The notes below the pieces were generated by a model. The model ran no database searches. It saw nothing but the letters and a program-made list of their open reading frames with translations, and had not been told where the DNA came from. From Pantoea rodasii (GTDB lineage Bacteria > Pseudomonadota > Gammaproteobacteria > Enterobacterales > Enterobacteriaceae), in NCBI RefSeq assembly GCF_002095465.1, contig NZ_MLFP01000086.1, forward strand, positions 744,001-808,000: a stretch of DNA of 64,000 nt, read 5' to 3'. Shown piece by piece: positions 25,821-35,696 of this stretch (positions within the stretch are counted from its first letter, which is position 1; the number at the start of each line of letters is the position of its first letter). Made by a program: the position numbers and the translations under genes.

Positions 25821-28028
25821 ATGTCTCGTTCTTCACATCAAGCCAGTTTAAACGCGGGTAATCATGCGGGTGCTATTCAAGCCTTGCCGGTTATTTCATT
25901 GCTGGCACTGATTATCGCGACGGCTTTACACAGCCCGAAAGTTTACGCGGCTGAAACGACTAGCCAGGATCAAACACTGGAAGTCACGGCGGCAGCCGGT
26001 AGCAGCGAGAGCAATCAAGACACTGATTACAACGTGCCTGTTACGCGCGCAGCCACTAAATTAGCGCTGACCGCGCGTGATACACCGCAGTCTATTTCGG
26101 TCATCAGTAAACAGCGTATGCAGGACCAAAAGCTGCAGACGTTAAATGACGTTTTAACCAATACCACCGGCATCAGTGAATTCAATTCTGGCGCGAACCG
26201 CAGCAATTTCTACTCGCGCGGATTCATGATCGACAACTATCAGATCGATGGCGTGCCAGCATTGATTGATAGCGCCTGGAATCTTGGCGACACCTTGTCG
26301 GATACCGCAGTTTATGACCGGGTAGAAGTGGTGCGCGGTGCAACCGGTTTGATGACCGGTGCGGGCAGCCCGGCTGCGTCTGTGAATATGGTGCATAAGC
26401 AGGCTGACAGCAAAACGTTTCAGGGAAATCTCTCAGCCAGCTATGGCAGCTGGGATACTCAACGTTACGTTGCCGATCTTTCGGGTCCGTTGACCGAGTC
26501 CGGAAATGTGCGTGGTCGCGTGGTGGCCGGCTATCAGGATGGCGACAGCTGGTTGGATCACTATCATACGAAAAAGAAATTCCTGTATGGCACTGTTGCT
26601 GCCGATCTTACCGACTCAACCACTCTGTCTGTCGGTTACGATTATCAGGAAACCAACATTTCAGGCGCGACATGGGGCGGTTTACCGACTTTCTATGTCG
26701 ACGGCAGCAAAACAAATTACTCACGCAGCACCAACCTCGCACCAGATTGGGCTTATAACAACAGCGAGTCCAAAAAGGTCTTTGCTAATCTGAAGCAGAC
26801 CTTTAATAACGGTTGGGAACTCAACCTTAGCGGCTCGCATACCGAAGCCACCATGGACAGCAAGCTGCTGTATATCGACGGTTACTTTGATAAATCAACC
26901 GGCATCGGTATCGGCCCTTATGCGGGCTATGATTTGTTAGGGGGTACCGGCTATAACACCGCGAAGCGCAAAGAAGACACCGCAGATGCTTATGTGACTG
27001 GTCCGTATGAACTCTTTGGCCGTCAGCATGAATTAATGGCCGGCGTTACTTATATCCGTCAACACGATCGCTATGTTAGCGCCTCCACCAGTTTCACTTC
27101 CGCAGACGTAGGCGATTTCAATGACTGGGGCAATTATCCAGAACCGGATTGGGACGACCAGGCGCTGTCGCAGGATAATACTATTCGTCAGAAGTCTGCG
27201 TATATTGCCACCCGCGTTTCACTGGCCGATCCGCTGCATTTGATCCTCGGGGCGCGTTATACCCAATATAATGCCAACACGCTGACGCAGAATATGGAGA
27301 AGAACAATGTCACGCCGTATGCTGGCCTGATCTATGACATCAACGACACCTATTCCGCCTACGCAAGCTACACCTCGATTTTCAAACCACAGACTTATCG
27401 TAATGCGCAGGGAGCTTATTTGTCGCCCGTCACCGGTAAAAGCTATGAGACCGGGATTAAAGGTGACTGGATGAACAGCCGCGTGACGGCATCGCTGGCG
27501 GTATTCCGCATCGAGCAGGATCATCTTGGCGCAACCGATTATGCCCTGGTCTCTGGCAGCACCGATTATGCCTATTACGAGCAAAATGGCACAGTCAGTA
27601 AAGGTGTCGAGTTCGAAATCAACGGCGCGGTTACCGACAATCTGCAAATGACATTTGGTGCGACGCGTTATGTGGCCAAAGATGGTGACGATGCCGCGCT
27701 TAACCCAACGCAGCCACGCACTTCACTGAAACTGTTCACCCGCTATCGTTTGCCAATGCTGCAGGATCTGACGGTGGGCGGTGGTGTTAACTGGCAGACG
27801 CACACCTGGGATAACGTAGCGGGACCGGGCGGGACCTCAACGTTGTATGCAGAGCAGGGCAGTTATGCGCTGGTGGATCTGTTTAGCCGCTATCAGGTCA
27901 CTAAACAGCTCTCTGTTCAGGCTAACCTGAACAACCTGTTCGACAAAACCTACAATATCGATGTCGGCAGAAATACCGTGTACGGCGAACCGCGTAACGT
28001 GACAATCTCGGCGAATTACCAGTTCTAA
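25821..28028 (+). CDS. fhuE: TonB-dependent ferric-siderophore receptor, FhuE-like (coprogen/rhodotorulic acid)
   Basis: 735 residues. Outer-membrane 22-strand barrel that imports ferric hydroxamates with TonB energy. A signal peptide (about residues 1-45, ending KVYAA) is followed by a TonB-box-like QTLEVTA, the plug domain (TARDTPQSISVISKQRMQDQ, RVEVVRGATGLMTGAGSPAA) and barrel with GTVSKGVEFEINGAVTDN and C-terminal VYGEPRNVTISANYQF ending in Phe. Segments such as WNLGDTLSDTA, NDSWLD-like GDSWLDHY, PTWGGLP-like ATWGGLP and LADPLHLILGARYT match E. coli FhuE specifically. ATG 25821 follows AAGGA by five bases. The expected Fur box is upstream. Confidence 0.9.
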   Translation: MSRSSHQASLNAGNHAGAIQALPVISLLALIIATALHSPKVYAAETTSQDQTLEVTAAAGSSESNQDTDYNVPVTRAATKLALTARDTPQSISVISKQRMQDQKLQTLNDVLTNTTGISEFNSGANRSNFYSRGFMIDNYQIDGVPALIDSAWNLGDTLSDTAVYDRVEVVRGATGLMTGAGSPAASVNMVHKQADSKTFQGNLSASYGSWDTQRYVADLSGPLTESGNVRGRVVAGYQDGDSWLDHYHTKKKFLYGTVAADLTDSTTLSVGYDYQETNISGATWGGLPTFYVDGSKTNYSRSTNLAPDWAYNNSESKKVFANLKQTFNNGWELNLSGSHTEATMDSKLLYIDGYFDKSTGIGIGPYAGYDLLGGTGYNTAKRKEDTADAYVTGPYELFGRQHELMAGVTYIRQHDRYVSASTSFTSADVGDFNDWGNYPEPDWDDQALSQDNTIRQKSAYIATRVSLADPLHLILGARYTQYNANTLTQNMEKNNVTPYAGLIYDINDTYSAYASYTSIFKPQTYRNAQGAYLSPVTGKSYETGIKGDWMNSRVTASLAVFRIEQDHLGATDYALVSGSTDYAYYEQNGTVSKGVEFEINGAVTDNLQMTFGATRYVAKDGDDAALNPTQPRTSLKLFTRYRLPMLQDLTVGGGVNWQTHTWDNVAGPGGTSTLYAEQGSYALVDLFSRYQVTKQLSVQANLNNLFDKTYNIDVGRNTVYGEPRNVTISANYQF

Positions 28029-28074
28029 GCCGGTTAAATTCTCTATACAGAAAGGCCCTGCCTTAATCTGACCT

Positions 28075-28109
28075 CTGGAACCTTCGTGCTTAATCTGCGG
28101 AGGTTCCAG
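28075..28109 (+). terminator. Terminator of the siderophore receptor gene
   Basis: CTGGAACCT (28075-28083) and AGGTTCCAG (28101-28109) form a perfect 9-bp stem with a 17-base loop, 46 bases after the stop. No long U-tract. Confidence 0.6.
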
Positions 28110-28216
28110 CCTTCATCAGCGTTTCCCCGTTCAAGCAAAGATGACCCTGCTACATCCCAATGAATGATGACAAGTCTCTATACTTGAGGTCATGCGTAGA
28201 AATCGAGGGGTGACTT

Positions 28217-28804
28217 TTGACAGCAGAATCTGAAAATATTGATGCGATAGCCTGGCGAGAACTGGATACCGCAGCGCAGGATCCCCATGCTGGGTTTCGT
28301 TATGTGAACGTCTGCACCCTCGATGCTGAATTGAAACCACAGGCTCGCATGATGGTGTTGAGACGCACGGACAGCGTAAAGCGACGGCTGGAGTTTCACA
28401 CCGATATCCGTAGTGCAAAATGGCAGGAATTAGCCCTCAACCCCGCCGCAACGGTATTAGGTTTCTGCTCGCAATCGCGCCTGCAATTACGCTTGCAGGG
28501 ATATTTCAAACGATATGAACCGGAAAGTGCTCTCGCGAATCAGGTGTGGGAAGGATTGCCCATTTGGACGCGCAGGAGTTATTCAGGCGGGCCGCCGGGA
28601 GACGAATCACTGTTTTCGCCCGATCAAACTCGCGATGTTGAAAGTGAGGAGAACAGGGGAGACGGTAAGCACAATTTTGGGGTGTTGGTTTTTCAGGCCG
28701 AGTCGCTCGACTGGTTTCAACTTCAGCGGAATGACAACCGCAGAGCACGACTGATCTATTCAGATACCGGCTGTCTTTCATCATTTCATTGGATCAATCC
28801 ATAA
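28217..28804 (+). CDS. Pyridoxamine-5'-phosphate-oxidase-like FMN protein, TTG start
   Basis: 195 residues, split-barrel flavin-binding (PPOX) protein of the Alr4036 type. Motifs: HAGFRYVNVCTLDAELKPQA, RMMVLRRTDSVKRRLEFHTD, RSAKWQELALNPAATVLGFC, LQLRLQGYFKRYE and, near the end, QRNDNRRARLIYSD. It probably binds FMN, and its substrate is unknown. The start is TTG 28217, with GAGGGG at 28205-28210 six bases upstream; no better-placed ATG exists. It converges with the DUF2256 gene. Family is well supported, catalytic role is not. Confidence 0.82.
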   Translation: MTAESENIDAIAWRELDTAAQDPHAGFRYVNVCTLDAELKPQARMMVLRRTDSVKRRLEFHTDIRSAKWQELALNPAATVLGFCSQSRLQLRLQGYFKRYEPESALANQVWEGLPIWTRRSYSGGPPGDESLFSPDQTRDVESEENRGDGKHNFGVLVFQAESLDWFQLQRNDNRRARLIYSDTGCLSSFHWINP

Positions 28805-28842
28805 AATGAGCAGATCCCGACAAGACGGTGACATCCGCTGTG

Positions 28843-29013
28843 CTATAAACCTTCGCTGTCCGCGTGACTTTTTGCTGCGCGTCGGCAACGCTCTGAACAG
28901 TACTGCACCTCTTCCCAGCATTTCTCCCACTTTTTACGCCAGGTCATGGGCTTATGGCACTGCTTGCAGTAGCGGACGGGCAGGGATTTTTTGTTTCCTT
29001 TAAAATCATTCAT
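28843..29013 (-). CDS. DUF2256 small zinc-ribbon-like protein
   Basis: 56 residues from ATG 29013. Two CxxC-type pairs, RYCKQCHKP and QYCSERCRR, flank [14 protein letters not shown], the invariant core of DUF2256. Zn binding is likely. Function unknown; it is often found near cryptochrome/photolyase genes, but none is seen here. A 12-residue upstream extension to ATG 29049 is possible but lacks a ribosome site. It is convergent with the PPOX gene. Confidence 0.85.
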   Translation of the reverse strand: MNDFKGNKKSLPVRYCKQCHKPMTWRKKWEKCWEEVQYCSERCRRAAKSHADSEGL

Positions 29014-29234
29014 ATTGTGTTGCCTGCGACGAAGTGTGCCAGCATTCATTAGTTGAATGGGGTTTTACCAAGTTTTACTCAATATTGATTTTAGAACATC
29101 ACCAATTTCGCGATTAACTGGCATGCAAAATCACCATTGAATTCCTTTATTTCACAATCATTACCCGTCGCCTCGCTGACTGTATATTTCCCAAACGAAA
29201 GCCAGCCCATCATTCAGGAACTCATTTAATAACC

Positions 29235-30856
29235 CTACAACCCTGCGACATCCTTGCCCGGGATCGCCGCGACTAAGGATTTCGTGTAGCTGTGCTGTGG
29301 CGCGCTGAAGACCTGCTGCGGAGTGCCCGTTTCAACCACATCACCTTTGTACAGCACGATAATGTCGTCGCAGATCTGGCTAGCGACGCGCAGGTCGTGG
29401 GTGATAAAAAGAATCGATACCTGGGTTTTCTGCTGCACCTCTTCCAGCAGCGCTAATACCTGCGCCTGCACGGAAACATCCAGCGCCGACACAGATTCGT
29501 CGGCAACCAGTAACAGCGGGTCAAACATCAAAGCGCGGGCAATGCCAATGCGCTGGCGCTGACCACCGGAAAACTCATGCGGGTAGCGCTCATAGGCGCT
29601 GGGTTCCAGTCCGACCAAAGACAGCAGGCATAGCGCTTTTTCCGCACCTCTGTCGCCGTCATGCCGCCATGCGTGAGCGGGCCGACGGAGAGAATAGTCC
29701 CGATGGTGTGGCGCGGATTGAGAGAGGCGAAAGGATCCTGAAAAATCATCTGAATGAGCGGACGCAGTGGGCGGAACTCCACTTCGGGGATCGGCACAAT
29801 ATCGCGGCCGTCAAAACGGATTTGACCTGAGTCAGCGGCAAGCAGCTTTACTAACAAGCGTCCGAGCGATGACTTGCCGGATCCGGACTCGCCCACCACG
29901 CCCAGCGTCTGCCCTTTGCGCAGTATAAAGCTGACGTTATTCAGGGCGCGCACCTCTCGGCCCCGGGTGAAAAATCCGGAAGATTTACGATAGGTCTTAC
30001 ACAGGTCAACCGCCTCCAGCACGATGGGCTGGTGGTCTTTGCGCACGCGCTCGTCCTGACGCAGATGTGGCACGGCGGCAATCAGCTGTCGAGTGTAACA
30101 ATGAGCGGGGGAGCTAAGCACCTTTTCAGCCGGACCCTCTTCCACAATCTGTCCGCTGCGCATCACAATCACCCGGTCGGCGATTTCCTGCACCACGCCA
30201 AAATCGTGGGTGATAAACATCACGCTCATCTGCTTACGCGTTTGCAGGGTGCGGATCAGCTGTAAAATCTGCGCCTGGGTGGTGACGTCGAGCGCGGTGG
30301 TCGGCTCATCAGCAATCAGCACATCCGGATCCAGCGCCAGCGCCATGGCGATCATCACGCGTTGGCGCTGACCGCCTGACAGGTTAAAGGGATACTGATG
30401 CTGCACGGTCTCGGGCTCCGGCAGCCCGACCTCGGCCAGCAGCGACAGCACCTTCTTCTGGCGCAACGGTGGCGTGCCTTCATTATGCGCTTCCATCACC
30501 TCGGCAATCTGCTTGCCGATGGTCATAATTGGATTCAGTGCCGACAGCGGGTCCTGGAAGATAATGGCGATGGATTTGCCCTGCAGGCTGCGTAGCAGTG
30601 CGGGCGAAGCGGTCAGCAAATCAACGTCGTTAAGGCGCATCTCGCCCTGGGTGACAGCCAGCGCGGGCGGTAGCAGTCCCATCGCCGCATGTGCCGTCAC
30701 CGACTTGCCCGATCCGGACTCGCCGATAATACACAGCATCTCCCCGGGCATCAGGTCAAAAGAAATATCCTCTACCGCGCAGGCGCGATCCATCCCTTTG
30801 GGTAATGAAACCGTTAAATGACGAACCGATAATAAAGCCGACTGAGGCTGGGCCAT
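29235..30856 (-). CDS. Fused oligopeptide-type ABC ATPase (DppD-DppF / GsiA-like), one indel
   Basis: About 540 residues after correction. Two complete NBDs of the peptide/opine/nickel class in one chain. NBD1: Walker [11 protein letters not shown], signature LSGGQRQRV, Walker [15 protein letters not shown]2: [10 protein letters not shown], signature FSGGQRQRI, and Walker [13 protein letters not shown], where Ser replaces the usual Pro. The frame breaks near 29636: one missing base turns [20 protein letters not shown] out of frame. It energises the permeases at 34736-36581 although encoded divergently from them, across the MarR gene. Import of short peptides or opine-like amino compounds is expected. 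Confidence 0.87.
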
Positions 30857-31074
30857 ATATACTCTCGCACTGAAAAGTGGTCGGTAAGATAAATTAGCAT
30901 CGGTATTAAGTAGCCGGAAAGATCGTTTTATTATGGTGCGGTGTAAATTAACTGTTCAGGAAGTAATCACAAAATCCTATGGAAAAATTAGTTGTGACTG
31001 TCCACTAAATCCATTAATACTGAATTCGCAGTCACGAATTATCCGGTTAGCCCTGAAGCCCGCGAGGTGGAACG

Positions 31075-31581
31075 ATGACGGAAGTTGCCCGTGAAACTGA
31101 ATCTGAAACCGCCGCTTTTCATGACCTGGGCGGCCTCGAAAGCCTGTTAAGTTTTTATATCCGCAGCATCAATATTGCCGTCTCCCGCGATCTCGATAAC
31201 AAACTTTCCGGCCTGGATGTGGCTAAGGGAACTGGGAAAATCAGTACCTTATTGATTGTCTCCCGCCATCCAGGCATTCGTCCCTCTGCCATTGCCGACC
31301 TGATCATGCGTGACCGTTCTTCAATGGGACGTCTGGTCGATAAAATGGTGCAGCAGGGGCTGGTGATGCGCCAGAGCGACCCGGAAGACCAGCGTTCACA
31401 GGCCCTGTATCTGACTGGCAAGGGTCACAAACTGGCGCAGAACGTGGTGGCGTTAACTCAGCAGCAAGACCGTGAATTCTTTCATATGGTCAGCGAGGAT
31501 GAAAAAACGCTGATGCTCAATCTGTTTAATAAAATAATGTGCTGGCATCGTCAGCTACGCAGCGACATTCGATTTTTTTAG
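31075..31581 (+). CDS. MarR-family transcriptional regulator
   Basis: 168 residues, small winged-helix repressor. The core reads KISTLLIVSRHPGIRPSAIA, DLIMRDRSSMGRLVDKMVQQ and RQSDPEDQRSQALYLTGKGH, the wing and recognition helix of MarR proteins. Divergent from the ABC ATPase and upstream of the oxidase/transporter operon, it is the likely local regulator, perhaps responding to the imported amine. GAGGTGG precedes ATG 31075. A dyad with AGTTGTGACTG and CAGTCACGAATT in 31000-31045 is a possible operator. Confidence 0.88.
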   Translation: MTEVARETESETAAFHDLGGLESLLSFYIRSINIAVSRDLDNKLSGLDVAKGTGKISTLLIVSRHPGIRPSAIADLIMRDRSSMGRLVDKMVQQGLVMRQSDPEDQRSQALYLTGKGHKLAQNVVALTQQQDREFFHMVSEDEKTLMLNLFNKIMCWHRQLRSDIRFF

Positions 31582-31680
31582 CTGAGTTATTTATTTCATC
31601 TCTCATTTGATCAGAGTGCTAAATACTCTGTGAAGGCTCTCGGCTTTTATCAATGAAATATTAAACTGGGAAATAAGATA

Positions 31681-33009
31681 ATGCCTGGTCCGCGAGTAGT
31701 GCCGGTACACGGCGATGAAGTGTTACCGAAACGTGTTGATGTGGTCGTGATTGGCGGCGGGATTATTGGCACCACAACGGCACTGGAGTTGGCCGAGCAG
31801 GGGCTGCGCGTGGCGTTGTGTGAAAAGGGGCAGATTGGGCATGAACAGTCGAGCCGGAACTGGGGCTGGGTGCGTATCTCGCGCCGTGACCCGCGTGAAA
31901 TTCCTTTGATGGCACAAGCACTTTCAATCTGGCAGTCGCTCGACCAGCGCATTGAAGCCGACACGGGTTATACCCGCGCGGGCATCGTGTTTGCCTGCCA
32001 TAACCAGGAACAGATTGATCAGAACCAGCAGTGGTTGCAGCAGGTGCAGGGCTATCCGGTCACCTCGAAAATGCTTGATGCCGGGCAGTTTAATCAAAAA
32101 TTTCCCGATAACCGCATTGGGGCCGTAGGCGCGCTGTATACCCCGGAAGATGGTCGCGCCGAGCCGCAGAAAGTGGCTCCGGCGATAGCCGAAGCGGCAA
32201 GACGCAACGGCGCATTTATTCTCACCGAATGTGCGGTACGGGGTGTTGAAACTTCTGCCGGGCATGTCTCCTCAGTCATCACCGAACGCGGCGAAATCGC
32301 CTGCCAAAGCGTGGTGCTGGCGGGCGGGGCGTGGTCTTCACTTTTTACCTCACGCCATGATTTGCGTCTGCCGCAGCTCAAGGTGATCAACAGCGTGATC
32401 CGTACAGCGCCGTTAGAGGGCCCGACCGAGGCGCTGTGGTGCCATGGATTCGCCATTCGCAAGCGCCAGGACGGGGGATATACCGTGGCGTCTGGTCACG
32501 AAAACCTCTCGGATTTAGTGCCGGACGCGTTCCGCTACGCACGCGATTTTCTCCCCGCGTTAAAAAGCGAATGGCGCTCGTTGCGCTTTCGCCTGGGTAG
32601 CCGCTTTCTCGATGAAGCGCGTCTGGATCGCCGCTGGAAGATGGATCGCGCCTCGCCGTTTGAATACTGCCGCGTTCTGGATCCTATCCCCTCTTATGCG
32701 ATGGCCGATCGCGCCCTGGCGCACCTTCAGCAGCATTTGCCAGCGTTTCAACCGGCAAAGGTCGCGCAGTATTGGGCGGGCTGCATCGACGTGGTGCCAG
32801 ATGCCGTGCCGGTGATTTCCGCCGTCGATAGCAAACCCGGTTTCTTTATCGCCACCGGATTTTCCGGTCATGGTTTTGGCATTGGCCCCGCTGCCGGGCG
32901 CTTGATGGCCGACCTGGTGCTGGGGCGTTCGCCGATCGTTGATCCGCATGCGTTTCGTTATTCGCGTTTTTCAGATGGCTCAAAAATAGAAATTCTCAGC
33001 GGCGTTTGA
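31681..33009 (+). CDS. FAD-dependent amine/amino-acid oxidoreductase (DAO family), copy 1
   Basis: 442 residues. Oxidises a secondary amine, N-alkyl amino acid or D-amino acid with FAD. Rossmann dinucleotide motif VVVIGGGIIGTTTALELAEQ near residue 20 is followed by SSRNWGWVRISRRDPREIPL, a segment of the glycine-oxidase-like group. Late motifs are QYWAGCIDVVPDAVPVISAV and FIATGFSGHGFGIGPAAGRL, the FAD-binding C-terminus. It is clearly paralogous to the oxidase at 38652-39980. First gene of an operon with a peptide-type ABC transporter, so it probably acts on the transported compound. Exact substrate unknown; opines are a reasonable guess. Confidence 0.87.
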   Translation: MPGPRVVPVHGDEVLPKRVDVVVIGGGIIGTTTALELAEQGLRVALCEKGQIGHEQSSRNWGWVRISRRDPREIPLMAQALSIWQSLDQRIEADTGYTRAGIVFACHNQEQIDQNQQWLQQVQGYPVTSKMLDAGQFNQKFPDNRIGAVGALYTPEDGRAEPQKVAPAIAEAARRNGAFILTECAVRGVETSAGHVSSVITERGEIACQSVVLAGGAWSSLFTSRHDLRLPQLKVINSVIRTAPLEGPTEALWCHGFAIRKRQDGGYTVASGHENLSDLVPDAFRYARDFLPALKSEWRSLRFRLGSRFLDEARLDRRWKMDRASPFEYCRVLDPIPSYAMADRALAHLQQHLPAFQPAKVAQYWAGCIDVVPDAVPVISAVDSKPGFFIATGFSGHGFGIGPAAGRLMADLVLGRSPIVDPHAFRYSRFSDGSKIEILSGV

Positions 33010-33040
33010 CGCCCGCATTAACCTGACCAGAGGAATCCAG

Positions 33041-34717
33041 ATGACTAAAAAGTTTGATGACATGCTGCCGCATCTCTCCCGACGTAAAGCGCTGACTTAC
33101 CTTGTGGTTGGGGCGGCTTCGGCGGCGCTGCCGCCGATGTTCAGTTTCGGTGAGGCCTTTGCCGCGGCAGTCGCGACACCCACCATGCGCAAAGGCCAGA
33201 TGGTGATCGGCTTCTCACAGGAACCAACGGTATTCAACCCGCATCTGCCACACATCGAAGTCGATGAGGGCATTCACTTCAGCATTTTCGACCCGCTTTT
33301 TGCCATCAACGACAAAGGCGATTTTACGCCGTCTCTGGCGAAGGAAGTACCAACGGTGGCGAACGGCGGTATCTCAGCCGATGGTTTACAGTTCCATATC
33401 AAGCTGCGCGAAGGGGTGAAGTGGCACGACGGCAAGCCGTTCACTGCCGAGGACGTGAAGTTCACGCTGGAGTTACTTGTCGACCCGGATTTTCGCAGCT
33501 GGCGCAAAACCGGGCACGAGCTGGTACGCGACATCAAAGTCATCTCGCCGACTGAAATCAGCTGGCGCATGGATAAGCCGTTTGCGCCTTATCCGGCTAT
33601 CCTCGCTTCCACCTTTATTGTGCCGCAGCACATTCTCGGTCCGGTAAAAGACAAAAACAGCGCGCCATTTAACAACGCGCCGATCGGAACCGGGCCGTTT
33701 AAGTGGCAGCAGCGCGTGCCCGGTGACCACATTGAACTGGTCGCGAATACCGACTACTTCACTGGTGGGCCAGGGCTGGAGCGAGTGGTGTACAAATACA
33801 TTCCGGACCTCAATGTGATGTATACCCAGTTTGCCTCTGGCGATATCGATGTGGTCGGGCTGCAATGGATTTCGGCTGATCATTATGACGATGCAAAAAA
33901 ACTGCCGGGCAAAATAGTGGACGTTTCCTCCAGCTCAACTATCGAGAACTTCGCCTTTAACCTGGGGCGCCCGCAATTCCAGGAGCTGGAAGTGCGCCAG
34001 GCGATCTATTACGCCATCGACAAGCAGACGATTATCGATTCGCTCTACTACGGCCTGCCAAAACCAACTGAAACCTATATGCCGCCCGGATCCGCTTACT
34101 TCAATCCGAATCTGGCGAAACACGAGTACAGCCCTGACAAGGCCAAAGCGCTGCTTGATAAAGCGGGCTGGAAACCTGGTTCCGATGGCATCCGCCAGAA
34201 AAATGGCGTGCGCCTGGCGTTCACCAATTCCACGACCGCGGGCAATCATTTGCGCGAGCAGATGCAACAGTTCTTGCAGCAGTCATTCCAGGATATTGGC
34301 ATCGAGATGAAGATCGCCAATCTGCCACCGGCGGTGATGTGGGGCGAATACTGGATGATGTCGAAATTCGATACGGTGATCGTCGGTATGAGCTTCCTCA
34401 CTGGGGCCGATCCGGATACCTCCGACTATCTGCGGTCGACCTCGGTCCCGGCGAAAGGCGGCGCGGGACAGAACACCTTCCAGTATCAGAGCAAAGCGGT
34501 TGACGATCTGCTCACCAAAGGCAGCACGCTGTTTGTACCGGAGGAGCGCAAGGCGGTCTACAACCAGATCCAGGAGATCGTGCGCCACGATATGCCGTTC
34601 CTGCCGCTGTTCCCGTTTGCCAACGTGCGTGGCCACAAGCAGGGTGCAACCAATGTCATCCCTAACGTTAACGTGCGCATCGACAGCTGGAATGTCGCTA
34701 CCTGGTACTGGGCGTAA
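33041..34717 (+). CDS. Peptide/opine ABC transporter substrate-binding protein (SBP_bac_5)
   Basis: 558 residues. The N-terminus LSRRKALTYLVVGAASAALP is a twin-arginine signal with an AFAAA cleavage region, so export may be by Tat. SBP_bac_5 features: IHFSIFDPLFAINDKGDFTP, LREGVKWHDGKPFTAEDVKF, NAPIGTGPFKW, VRQAIYYAIDKQTIIDSLYY and ARALLDKAGW-like AKALLDKAGWKPGSDG. It delivers the ligand to the permeases that follow 18 bases later. AGAGGAA lies before ATG 33041. The family covers peptides, opines, nickel and glutathione, so the oxidase neighbours are the best guide. Confidence 0.9.
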   Translation: MTKKFDDMLPHLSRRKALTYLVVGAASAALPPMFSFGEAFAAAVATPTMRKGQMVIGFSQEPTVFNPHLPHIEVDEGIHFSIFDPLFAINDKGDFTPSLAKEVPTVANGGISADGLQFHIKLREGVKWHDGKPFTAEDVKFTLELLVDPDFRSWRKTGHELVRDIKVISPTEISWRMDKPFAPYPAILASTFIVPQHILGPVKDKNSAPFNNAPIGTGPFKWQQRVPGDHIELVANTDYFTGGPGLERVVYKYIPDLNVMYTQFASGDIDVVGLQWISADHYDDAKKLPGKIVDVSSSSTIENFAFNLGRPQFQELEVRQAIYYAIDKQTIIDSLYYGLPKPTETYMPPGSAYFNPNLAKHEYSPDKAKALLDKAGWKPGSDGIRQKNGVRLAFTNSTTAGNHLREQMQQFLQQSFQDIGIEMKIANLPPAVMWGEYWMMSKFDTVIVGMSFLTGADPDTSDYLRSTSVPAKGGAGQNTFQYQSKAVDDLLTKGSTLFVPEERKAVYNQIQEIVRHDMPFLPLFPFANVRGHKQGATNVIPNVNVRIDSWNVATWYWA

Positions 34718-34735
34718 CGCCATAAGAGAGGTTCT

Positions 34736-35686
34736 ATGCTGGGCTTTCTGCTTCGGCGAATGGGCCAGAGCGTGATACTGCTGTTTCTGGTGTCGCTGAT
34801 TGGTTTTGCCGCGCTGACGCTGGCTCCTGGCGGGCCGCTGTCACAGTACGCGCTGACGCCGGGCATGAGCCAGCAGGCGTTAGATCGTCTGGCCGAGCAG
34901 ATGGGCCTTAATCGCCCGCTGCCGGTGCAGTACTGGGACTGGCTGACGCACCTGCTGCGCGGCGACTGGGGGCGATCCTATCGTGATGGGCAGCCGGTGC
35001 TTACGGTAATCTTTTCTCACGTACCCGCTACGCTGCTCCTGATGGTCACTTCGACCATTTTGGCGGTCAGTATTGGCGCCTGGGTCGGGGTGAAAAGCGC
35101 AGTGAAACGCTACAGCCTGTTTGATGATGTGGCAACCATGGCCTCGATGATCGCCCTTTCGATCCCGACATTCTGGTTCGGACTGGTGGCGATCTACATT
35201 TTCGCGCTCAAGCTGCAGTGGTTCCCGGCCGGCAATATGTACACCGTCGGCGATGGCTCCTTTACCGATGTGTTGCACCACCTGGTGCTGCCGGTGATGG
35301 TGCTGACCTTCGTCGACGTCGCCGTCTGGAGCCGCTATATGCGCAGCGCCACGCTGGAAACCATCAACCAAGACTTTGTGAAAACGGCACGCGCCAAAGG
35401 GCTGTCACCACGGCGCGTATTGTTGCGCCACGTGGTGGGTAACGCGCTGTTGCCGATGATTGCGCTGGCCGGGATGCAGCTGCCGATGATTCTCGGCGGC
35501 GCGCTGGTGGCAGAAACCGTGTTCACCTGGCCGGGCATGGGGCGCCTGTTCCTGGACAGCCTCGGTTACAGCGATTATCCGGTGGTCATGGGGCTGCTGA
35601 TGTTCTCAGCGATGATGGTGCTGCTCGGCAATCTGGCGGCGGATGTTATCACCGCCATGGTCGATCCTCGCATCCGTCCGGCTTAA
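34736..35686 (+). CDS. ABC transporter permease 1 (DppB-like)
   Basis: 316 residues with six membrane segments. The peptide-permease signature is near the C-terminal half: TINQDFVKTARAKGLSPRRV, then HVVGNALLPMIALAGMQLPM, the EAA loop contacting the ATPase. The N-terminus MLGFLLRRMGQSVILLFLVS is typical of DppB. It pairs with the next gene as a heterodimer. Confidence 0.92.
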   Translation: MLGFLLRRMGQSVILLFLVSLIGFAALTLAPGGPLSQYALTPGMSQQALDRLAEQMGLNRPLPVQYWDWLTHLLRGDWGRSYRDGQPVLTVIFSHVPATLLLMVTSTILAVSIGAWVGVKSAVKRYSLFDDVATMASMIALSIPTFWFGLVAIYIFALKLQWFPAGNMYTVGDGSFTDVLHHLVLPVMVLTFVDVAVWSRYMRSATLETINQDFVKTARAKGLSPRRVLLRHVVGNALLPMIALAGMQLPMILGGALVAETVFTWPGMGRLFLDSLGYSDYPVVMGLLMFSAMMVLLGNLAADVITAMVDPRIRPA

Positions 35687-35696
35687 GGAGCAAATG